Shown piece by piece: positions 1 to 6,888 of a DNA stretch of 64,000 bases. The stretch is from an uncultured Cedecea sp. GTDB taxonomy: Bacteria; Pseudomonadota; Gammaproteobacteria; Enterobacterales; Enterobacteriaceae. Position numbers and translations under genes: made by a program. Numbering within the stretch: the first letter of the stretch is position 1; every line of letters begins with the position of its first letter. The notes under the pieces were generated by a model, which ran no database searches, was not told the origin of the DNA, and worked only from the letters and a program-made list of their open reading frames with translations. The stretch covers positions 1 to 64,000 of the forward strand of contig NZ_CANMLV010000012.1 of assembly GCF_947498825.1 (NCBI RefSeq). Direction: 5' to 3'.

Positions 1-681
1 CTAAACCGCACTGAAGATTATGCAAGAAGTGAGGTATTACAGGATAAACGCTATTTGTGCGGATGGCTTTCCAGTTCGCAGCCACCTGAGTTGCTTGCGG
101 CCTCGCTGGCAGAACAGTGCAATCATGTCAGTGACGCTTTTTTGCCACTCTTTGAGCCGTTGTGTTTCGAATTGCTACAAACCACGAGAGCACAGAATGG
201 AATGACCGGGAGTATCTGGCCAGTCAGTCATTGGTGGTATATGACGGTAGCGGGTGAACTGGCCTGTCAGTTGGGTAAAGAGCCGGTTGAACAATGGCGA
301 CTGAACTGGGGGGAGGAATGGGCTCAGCAAAATGTTCGTGCTATTGGCGATATACTGAAAATCTGGGGTGCCGTTAACGTTTCCCTGCCATCTGATGCTG
401 CGATACAGGCCGCGACGATGTGGAAAAAAATGGCAAGCACGGGGCTGACTGATACCAGAGACAGCTATTTTTTAGCCGCCTACAGTCTGGGCATCGGGGT
501 CGATATTGCGCAACATCCGGTAGTAAAAAATTTGATACAACAGGTGATTGCCGATCCTTCCCTGCGTTTATCCCAATGTCTACAGACGCTGCCAGATACG
601 CTAAAGCAGGATATTAAAGCCGTAACCGGGAAGAACGAAAATAAAGGAGCACACCATCATGACGATGAATCAGTATGCTGA
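1..681 (+). CDS. C-terminal part of a DUF4123-like T6SS adaptor (5' end outside window)
   Basis: The frame is open from base 1, so this is the last ~226 codons of a gene that starts to the left of the window. The early part reads like the DUF4123 family of T6SS effector chaperones/adaptors: a W-L-S-S-S-x-P-x-x-L-A pattern, then F-x-P-L and a W-W-Y segment. DUF4123 proteins load a cognate effector onto VgrG, and their genes typically sit just upstream of it. Here the next gene starts 23 bases before this stop and has an effector-type N-terminus, which supports the call. The C-terminal half is helical and has no motif I recognise. The family call is inference from a partial sequence. Confidence 0.55.
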   Translation, partial: LNRTEDYARSEVLQDKRYLCGWLSSSQPPELLAASLAEQCNHVSDAFLPLFEPLCFELLQTTRAQNGMTGSIWPVSHWWYMTVAGELACQLGKEPVEQWRLNWGEEWAQQNVRAIGDILKIWGAVNVSLPSDAAIQAATMWKKMASTGLTDTRDSYFLAAYSLGIGVDIAQHPVVKNLIQQVIADPSLRLSQCLQTLPDTLKQDIKAVTGKNENKGAHHHDDESVC

Positions 682-1368
682 GGCCAGTGAACAAGCGGCA
701 TCAACACCATCAGGGTGTAAAGCCTGCCAGAGAACTGGCGTGCCCGTTTTTCCACTGCGTGTGGCGGCGGTGCCAAAAGCCCTGGTTAACTCGGGCTGGA
801 AGCCTGTTGTTCCCAGGCAGAATGTCGAGCTGGCAGGAGGAGAATTTAAATATGCATTGCGTACTTTGCGGATGGGGTACTTATATGTCTTGCTGGATAA
901 GACCTGTACGCCGCGCTGATGGCGTATAAAGTGATTGTGAGCGGCATGACGGCTGAAATGGATTATCAGAACCTGATGGGAAAGCGCGGGGATTCTGAAG
1001 ATGCAGTAAAAATGCGCGTCAGATTACCGGGGTGTAACAGCACCGACTCCGCATGGGATCTTAAACTTGTGGCACAGGGCGATGGCGGGTCCAAGCCATT
1101 GCTGGTGAGTCAGTATGGTATAAAAGGCATTAAAGATAGCGCTTCTTCACTAACAGATGATGGCTCCCATATTCTGCGTCACCCCCGTCATCCAAGCCTT
1201 CCGTTAAATAATACGTTAACGCAGCGCTGGGATAGCAATGCCCTGGTGTTAGAAGGGCTGGCATGGGTCAGCACGCGTTACGGCCAGGCGATACTTAATA
1301 TTGATTACTGGCCGGATAAAAACGATCCCCAGAGTCTGATGACACTGACCCTGAAGATTACCGATTAG
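659..1368 (+). pseudogene. T6SS effector (VasX/BTH_I2691-like), collapsed by an internal deletion
   Basis: Two frames read as the two ends of one large effector. The first (659-919) has a Cys-x-x-Cys near its start (GCKACQRTGVPVFPLR) and then TLRMGYLYVLLDK, both typical of the N-terminal domain of VasX/BTH_I2691-type T6SS toxins. It stops at 917-919. The second (from about 901, ATG at 919, to 1368) ends in an intact C-terminus, and its frame is closed by a TAA at 898-900. The switch falls right after LDK, where the family continues with several hundred residues of middle domain, so an out-of-frame deletion of the centre is the simplest reading. Members are usually pore-forming toxins of roughly 1000 residues. 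This remnant cannot make one. Whether either piece is still translated is unknown. Confidence 0.55.
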
Positions 1369-1379
1369 GAAGGACAAGG

Positions 1380-2294
1380 ATGAGTAAGAGAAAACGAAAC
1401 TCAGCAAGGAATAAGAACACCCAAAACTCGGCAGTCAGTGAAAGCCAGCTCACCAGAAAAGATATCTTGCGCTATGCCACGCCAGAGCAACTCAAAGCCT
1501 CAGTCGACCACTATTTTTCACGTCAGCCCCTGCTTACGCCCCGGCTAAAAAACTGGGAAGAGGATTTGCCCGCAAATAGCGAGAAGCAGGTCGTTCCGGG
1601 GCAGCTCATACAGGTCACAGAGATTAATGACATCTGGATGGAGGTTCCCCGTTATGAAAATATCATGTGGGGCCTGGCATGGTTTGGCATTATAGCCTTG
1701 GTTATACCCTTTATTATTGTTATCGGTATGTCTATTGAGATTATTTTTTCACAGGATTTTAATTTATCTAATGGATATCATGTAGGCATTATTTCTATCT
1801 TATGGGGGGCGGAGTTTTTTTTGTTATCGATGATAATACTCTTTTTAAGAATGGCTTTATTTGTCCCGAGAAGCCAGCCTGTCCGGTTTAATCGTAAACG
1901 ACAGAAGATTTATATTTTTGAGCACCACCGCAAAGCCTGGAATCCCTGGGCGAAATGGCCGACCACCGTCAGGGTGTTCGACTGGGCGGATATCCACGGC
2001 GAAATCAGTCATGAGACCGATCGCTTCGAGCAAGGGTTTCGCCTGTATGGCGCCATCTGTGAGCCCGGCACCCGGAAGGTGACCGAGCGTGTTATTTTAA
2101 ATTATTCGATATATTACATACAGCTCCAGCGCGAGTTGTGGAGCCACTGGTGTCAGTATATGCAGCACCAGCCCGTGGTGATGGATCCGCTCTGTCCGCC
2201 GCCTGGTGATGGCAGACCTCAAAAAAAGGCAAAGTCACTCTGGCCGGAAGCCCTGGACAGAGAATCCAGAACGGCACCTGAATCGGATTTCTGA
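1380..2294 (+). CDS. DUF6708-like membrane protein, array copy 1 (putative T6SS immunity)
   Basis: 304-residue protein and first of five tandem paralogues. It has a basic Lys/Arg/Asn-rich N-terminus, a soluble stretch, two hydrophobic helices at about residues 98-120 and 135-160 joined by a short loop, and then a highly conserved cytoplasmic domain (RFNRKRQKIYIFEHHRKAW, then FDWADIHGEI). This matches what I know of DUF6708 proteins, which occur beside T6SS effectors. The ATG follows an AGGA ribosome site, 11 bases after the effector stop, so the two were co-transcribed. A membrane-helix immunity protein fits a pore-forming VasX-like toxin. This copy lacks the nine-residue insert near the N-terminus seen in copies 2-4. 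The immunity role is inferred from position. Confidence 0.6.
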   Translation: MSKRKRNSARNKNTQNSAVSESQLTRKDILRYATPEQLKASVDHYFSRQPLLTPRLKNWEEDLPANSEKQVVPGQLIQVTEINDIWMEVPRYENIMWGLAWFGIIALVIPFIIVIGMSIEIIFSQDFNLSNGYHVGIISILWGAEFFLLSMIILFLRMALFVPRSQPVRFNRKRQKIYIFEHHRKAWNPWAKWPTTVRVFDWADIHGEISHETDRFEQGFRLYGAICEPGTRKVTERVILNYSIYYIQLQRELWSHWCQYMQHQPVVMDPLCPPPGDGRPQKKAKSLWPEALDRESRTAPESDF

Positions 2295-2395
2295 GCAATA
2301 ATCGTGGCCCTGTTTTATATATTGTTGCCCGAAGAAAACCGATCCACAGAGTATGACTGTGCTTACCCTGAAAGCCACGGATCAGAAAGGACAAA

Positions 2396-3337
2396 ATGAA
2401 AAAAGGAAAACGGAGTTCAAAAATAAATAAGAGGAAACGAAACTCAGGAAGGAATAAGAACACGCAAAATCCGGCAGTGAGTGAAAGCCAGCTCACCAGA
2501 AAAGATATCTTGCGCTATGCCACGCCAGAGCAACTCAAAGCCTCAGTCGACAACTATTTTTCACGCAAGCCTCTGCTTACGCCCCGGCTAAAAAACTGGG
2601 AAGAGGATTTGCCCGCAAATAATGAGAAGCAGGTCGTTCCGGGGCAGCTAATAGAGGTCACTGAGATTAATGATATCTGGATGGAAGTTCCCCGTTATGA
2701 AAATATTATGTGGGGGGGGGCATGGCTTGGCGTTATAGCCTCAATAGTGGTCTTTATTATGGCTATTGGTATGTCAATTGCTATGATTTTTTTACCTGAT
2801 TTTAATTTTTCTAGTGGGTATGACATATCTATGATCGCTATCTTATGGGGGGGAGGGGGGATTTCTTTATCGATGCTAATACTCAATTTAAGAATGGCCT
2901 TATTTGTCCCGAGAAGCCAGCCTGTCCGGTTTAATCGTAAACGACAGAAGATTTATATTTTTGAGCACCACCGCAAAGCCTGGAATCCCTGGGCGAAATG
3001 GCCGACCACCGTCAGGGTGTTCGACTGGGCGGATATCCACGGCGAAATCAGTCATGAGACCGATCGCTTCGATCGGGGGTTTCGCCTGTATGGCGCCATC
3101 TGTGAGCCCGGCACTCTGAAAGTGACCGAGCGTGTTATTTTAAACCGGGCGATATTTTACATAGATTTCCAGCGTCAGTTATGGAGCCACTGGTGTCAGT
3201 ATATGCAGCACCAGCCCGTGGTGATGGATCCGCTCTGTCCACCGCCTGGTGATGGCAGACCTCAAAAAAAGGCAAAGTCACTCTGGCCGGAAGCCCTGGA
3301 CAGAGAATCCAGAACGGCACCTGAATCGGATTTCTGA
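2396..3337 (+). CDS. DUF6708-like membrane protein, array copy 2
   Basis: 313 residues, near-identical to the other copies outside the transmembrane hairpin. Its N-terminus is longer than that of copy 1 by the insert KGKRSSKIN. It is a 'type B' copy: it has QLIEVTEIN and, near the C-terminus, NRAIFYIDFQRQL, where copies 1, 3 and 5 have QLIQVTEIN and NYSIYYIQLQR. Two G-rich runs fall in the membrane hairpin: a G9 tract at 2712-2720, and G7-A-G6 at about 2847-2860. The start follows AGAAAGGACAAA, which is the same in copies 2-5. Function is inferred from copy 1 and its context. Confidence 0.6.
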   Translation: MKKGKRSSKINKRKRNSGRNKNTQNPAVSESQLTRKDILRYATPEQLKASVDNYFSRKPLLTPRLKNWEEDLPANNEKQVVPGQLIEVTEINDIWMEVPRYENIMWGGAWLGVIASIVVFIMAIGMSIAMIFLPDFNFSSGYDISMIAILWGGGGISLSMLILNLRMALFVPRSQPVRFNRKRQKIYIFEHHRKAWNPWAKWPTTVRVFDWADIHGEISHETDRFDRGFRLYGAICEPGTLKVTERVILNRAIFYIDFQRQLWSHWCQYMQHQPVVMDPLCPPPGDGRPQKKAKSLWPEALDRESRTAPESDF

Positions 3338-3438
3338 GCAATAATCGTGGCCCTGTTTTATATATTGTTGCCCGAAGAAAACCGATCCACAGAGTATGAC
3401 TGTGCTTACCCTGAAAGCCACGGATCAGAAAGGACAAA

Positions 3439-4380
3439 ATGAAAAAAGGAAAACGGAGTTCAAAAATAAATAAGAGGAAACGAAACTCAGGAAGGAATAA
3501 GAACACGCAAAATCCGGCAGTGAGTGAAAGCCAGCTCACCAGAAAAGATATCTTGCGCTATGCCACGCCAGAGCAACTCAAAGCCTCAGTCGACGACTAT
3601 TTTTCACGCAAGCCTCTGCTTACGCCCCGGCTAAAAAACTGGGAAGAGGATTTGCCCGCAAATAGCGAGAAGCAGGTCGTTCCGGGGCAGCTCATACAGG
3701 TCACAGAGATTAATGACATCTGGATGGAGGTTCCCCGCTATGAAAATACTATGTGGGGTCTGGAATGGTTTGGCGTTATAGCCTCGATATTAGCCTTTAT
3801 TATTGTTATCGGTATGTCAATTGCCATTATTTTTTTACCTGATTTTAATTTTTCTAGTGGGTATGACATATCTATGATCGCTATTTTATGGGGGGGAGGG
3901 GGGATTTTTTTATCGATGCTAATACTCTTTTTAAGAATGGCTTTATTTGTCCCGAGAGACCAACCCATTAGATTTAATCGTAAGCGACAGAAGATTTATA
4001 TTTTCGAACATCACCGTAAAGCCTGGAACCCCTGGGCGAAATGGCCGACCACCGTCAGGGTGTTCGACTGGGCGGATATCCACGGTGAAATCAGCCATGA
4101 GTCCGATCGCTTAGACCAGGGGTTTCGCCTGTATGGTGCCATCTGTAAGCCAGGTACCCTGAAAGTGACCGAGCGTGTTATTTTGAATTATTCGATATAC
4201 TACATACAGCTCCAGCGCGAGTTGTGGAGCCACTGGTGTCAGTATATGCAGCACCAGCCCGTGGTGATGGATCCGCTCTGTCCACCGCCTGGTGATGGCA
4301 GACCTCAAAAAAAGGCAAAGTCACTCTGGCCGGAAGCCCTGGACAGAGAATCCAGAACGGCACCTGAATCGGATTTCTGA
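3439..4380 (+). CDS. DUF6708-like membrane protein, array copy 3
   Basis: 313 residues, starting exactly 1043 bases after copy 2. The N-terminus equals that of copy 2 and the second helix is almost that of copy 2. The QLIQVTEIN and NYSIYYIQLQREL segments are instead those of copy 1, so this copy is a mosaic. Unique changes include NTMWGLEWFG before the first helix, PRDQPIRFNRK after the second, CKPG, and DRLDQGFR. A G7-A-G6 run lies at about 3890-3903. It is likely part of the same transcript, since no terminator is visible in the 101-base spacers. Confidence 0.6.
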   Translation: MKKGKRSSKINKRKRNSGRNKNTQNPAVSESQLTRKDILRYATPEQLKASVDDYFSRKPLLTPRLKNWEEDLPANSEKQVVPGQLIQVTEINDIWMEVPRYENTMWGLEWFGVIASILAFIIVIGMSIAIIFLPDFNFSSGYDISMIAILWGGGGIFLSMLILFLRMALFVPRDQPIRFNRKRQKIYIFEHHRKAWNPWAKWPTTVRVFDWADIHGEISHESDRLDQGFRLYGAICKPGTLKVTERVILNYSIYYIQLQRELWSHWCQYMQHQPVVMDPLCPPPGDGRPQKKAKSLWPEALDRESRTAPESDF

Positions 4381-4481
4381 GCAATAATACTGGCCCTGTT
4401 TTATATATTGTTGCCCGAAGAAAACCGATCCACAGAGTATGACTGTGCTTACCCTGAAAGCCACGGATCAGAAAGGACAAA

Positions 4482-5423
4482 ATGAAAAAAGGAAAACGGA
4501 GTTCAAAAATAAATAAGAGGAAACGAAACTCAGCCAGGAATAAGAACACGCAAAACCCGGCAGTGAGTGAAAGCCAGCTCACCATAAAAGATGTCTTGCG
4601 CTATGCCACGCCAGAGCAGATCAAAGCCTCAGTCGACCACTATTTTTCACGTCAGCCTCTGCTTACGCCCCGGCTAAAAAACTGGGAAGAGGATTTGCCC
4701 GCAAATAATGAGAAGCAAGTTGTTCCGGGACAGCTAATAGAGGTCACTGAGATTAACGACATTTGGATGGAAGTTCCCCGTTATGAAAATATTATGTGGG
4801 GCCTGGCATGGATTGGAGTTATTGCTTTGATAGTTCCCTTTATTATGGCTATCGGTATGTCTATTGAGATCATTCTTTTAGACCATTTTAATCTTTCCAA
4901 TGGCTCTCATATATTTATGATTTCTGCCTTATGGGGGGGGGCATTTATTTTTTTATCGATGATAATACTCTTTTTAAGAATGGCCTTATTTGTCCCGAGA
5001 AGCCAGCCTGTCCGGTTTAATCGTAAGCGACAGAAAATTTATATTTTTGAACATCACCGCAAACCCTGGAATCCCTGGGCGAAATGGCCGACTACCGTCA
5101 GGGTGTTCGACTGGGCGGATATCCACGGTGAAATCAGTCATGAGTCCGATCGCTTCGATCGGGGTTTTCGCCTGTATGGCGCCATCTGTGAGCCCGGCAC
5201 CCTGAAAGTGACTGAACGTTTTATTTTAAATCGGGCGATATTTTACATAGATTTCCAGCGTCAGTTATGGAGCCACTGGTGTCAGTATATGCAGCACCAG
5301 CCCGTGGTGATGGATCCGCTCTGTCCGCCGCCTGGTGATGGCAGACCTCAAAAAAAGGCAAAGTCACTCTGGCCGGAAGCCCTGGACAAAGAATCCAGAA
5401 CGGCACCTGAATCGGATTTCTGA
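4482..5423 (+). CDS. DUF6708-like membrane protein, array copy 4
   Basis: 313 residues, starting 1043 bases after copy 3. It is type B like copy 2 (QLIEVTEIN, NRAIFYIDFQRQL, DRFDRGFR), but its membrane hairpin differs (IILLDHFNLSNGSHIFMIS). It shares TIKDVLRYATPEQIKAS with copy 5 where the first three copies read TRKDILRYATPEQLKAS. A G9 tract at 4933-4941 encodes the LWGG segment of the second helix. Loss or gain of one G there would truncate the protein before its conserved cytoplasmic domain. Confidence 0.6.
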   Translation: MKKGKRSSKINKRKRNSARNKNTQNPAVSESQLTIKDVLRYATPEQIKASVDHYFSRQPLLTPRLKNWEEDLPANNEKQVVPGQLIEVTEINDIWMEVPRYENIMWGLAWIGVIALIVPFIMAIGMSIEIILLDHFNLSNGSHIFMISALWGGAFIFLSMIILFLRMALFVPRSQPVRFNRKRQKIYIFEHHRKPWNPWAKWPTTVRVFDWADIHGEISHESDRFDRGFRLYGAICEPGTLKVTERFILNRAIFYIDFQRQLWSHWCQYMQHQPVVMDPLCPPPGDGRPQKKAKSLWPEALDKESRTAPESDF

Positions 5424-5524
5424 GCAATAATCGTGGCCCTGTTTTATATATTGTTGCCCGAAGAAAACCGATCCACAGAGTATGACTGTGCTTACCCTGA
5501 AAGCCAAGGTTCAGAAAGGACAAA

Positions 5525-6430
5525 ATGAAAAAAGGAAAACGAAAATCAGCAAGGAATAAGAACACGCAAAACCCGGAAGTCAGTGAAAGCCAACTCACGA
5601 TAAAAGATGTCTTGCGCTATGCCACGCCAGAGCAGATCAAAGCCTCAGTAGACCACTATTTTTCACGCAAGCCTCTGCTTACGCCCCGGCTAAAAAACTG
5701 GGAAGAGGATTTGCCCGCAAATAATGAGAAGCAGGTCGTTCCGGGGCAGCTCATACAGGTCACAGAGATTAATGACATTTGGATGGAGGTTCCCCGTTAT
5801 GAAAATATTATGTGGGGTCTGGCATGGCTTAGCATTATCGTTCTGATAGTCCCCTTTATTATGGCTATTGGTATGCCAATTGCTATGATTTTTTCACACA
5901 ATTTTAATTTATTTAATGGATATCAAATAGGTGCGATTTTTATATTATGGGGGGGGGCGTTTATTTTGTTATCGATGATAATACTCAATCTAAGAATGGC
6001 TTTATTTGTCCCGAGAAGCCAGCCTGTCCGGTTTAATCGTAAGCGACAGAAGATTTATATTTTTGAGCACCACCGTAAAGCCTGGAACCCCTGGGCGAAA
6101 TGGCCGACCACCGTCAGGGTGTTCGACTGGGCGGATATCCACGGCGAAATCAGCCGTGAGACCGATCGCTTCGAGCAAGGGTTTCGCCTGTATGGCGCCA
6201 TCTGCGAGCCCGGCACCCGGAAGGTGGCCGAGCGTGTTATTTTAAATTATTCGATATACTACATACAGCTCCAGCGTCAGTTATGGAGCCACTGGTGTCA
6301 GTATATGCAGCACCAGCCCGTGGTGATGGATCCGCTCTGTCCACCGCCTGGTGATGGCAGACCTCAAAAAAAGGCAAAGTCACTCTGGCCGGAAGCCCTG
6401 GACAGAGAATCCAGAACGGCGCCTGAATGA
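5525..6430 (+). CDS. DUF6708-like membrane protein, array copy 5 (last)
   Basis: 301 residues, starting 1043 bases after copy 4. It lost the nine-residue N-terminal insert (MKKGKRKSARNKN) and ends three residues early (TAPE then stop, where the others have TAPESDF). The array homology breaks at that point, so the right edge of the duplication is about 6427. It is mostly type A (QLIQVTEIN, NYSIYYIQLQRQL, DRFEQGFR). A G9 tract lies at 5949-5957. The hairpin loop (SHNFNLFNGYQIGAIFI) is again unique to this copy. Confidence 0.6.
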   Translation: MKKGKRKSARNKNTQNPEVSESQLTIKDVLRYATPEQIKASVDHYFSRKPLLTPRLKNWEEDLPANNEKQVVPGQLIQVTEINDIWMEVPRYENIMWGLAWLSIIVLIVPFIMAIGMPIAMIFSHNFNLFNGYQIGAIFILWGGAFILLSMIILNLRMALFVPRSQPVRFNRKRQKIYIFEHHRKAWNPWAKWPTTVRVFDWADIHGEISRETDRFEQGFRLYGAICEPGTRKVAERVILNYSIYYIQLQRQLWSHWCQYMQHQPVVMDPLCPPPGDGRPQKKAKSLWPEALDRESRTAPE

Positions 6431-6888
6431 AAAATTCAATGAGCTGACAGCTGATTTTTGAAGCATAAATTCTAGCAAGAGTGGGTAGAACGAATGTTGA
6501 AGAACTGACTGCGCTATATTACCGACACGTGCAGCCAGCATTCTGCCAAGCTAAGCCAGGCAGATGCCGATTCCCGGATCTTATCCGGGCATCTGATACA
6601 GACCGATATGCAGATAAACCAGCTTCTGAACCGTTATGCGCTGATAAAGCAGCAGGCTGAAAAAACCTGATTAATGATAAGCTAATTGCCTCTACGCTGT
6701 TATTCCTGTCCCGCCAAATTTACAGCACTGATGATACTACTGGTGCTGTTCCATCGATTATTCTGATTGTCCGGACACAATTTTTCTATCGCAAATCTTA
6801 TAGTGCAGTCCATCACAAAGGCATAAACTATGCCGCGCTCAATCAGGCGAACTCTCTGGTATCTTCAATTATTTTCAGGAATATCTAC
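6431..6888. other. Gene-free stretch with a possible gene relic
   Basis: No convincing gene here. One frame on the plus strand is open from about 6528 to 6671 with no start codon. It reads like a protein C-terminus rich in Gln, Ile and Leu (HLIQTDMQINQLLNRYALI, then a charged tail and stop), so it may be the tail of a gene lost when the array formed. I cannot name its family. The last ~100 bases must hold the promoter of the channel gene, but no clear box stands out. Confidence 0.3.

Larger units (their letters stand above)
1380..6430 (+). repeat. Tandem gene array, period 1043 bp, five units
   Basis: Gene starts at 2396, 3439, 4482 and 5525 are exactly 1043 bases apart. Copy 1 starts 1016 bases before copy 2, the 27-base difference being the missing N-terminal insert. 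Each unit is a 101-base spacer plus one gene, with spacers at 2295-2395, 3338-3438, 4381-4481 and 5424-5524. The flanks of each gene are close to identical at the DNA level, while the membrane hairpin diverges. Every spacer ends in a degenerate copy of the last ~60 bases of the upstream effector gene. Confidence 0.9.

Noticed and set aside
2092..4585. Four similar minus-strand open frames (~134 residues each) spanning the array spacers
   Set aside because: They recur only because the array is repeated. They have no ribosome sites, and their residues mirror the sense genes in antisense.
1380..6430. CRISPR or other short-repeat array
   Set aside because: The repeats are whole genes with a 1043-bp period; no short direct repeats with unique spacers exist in the window.
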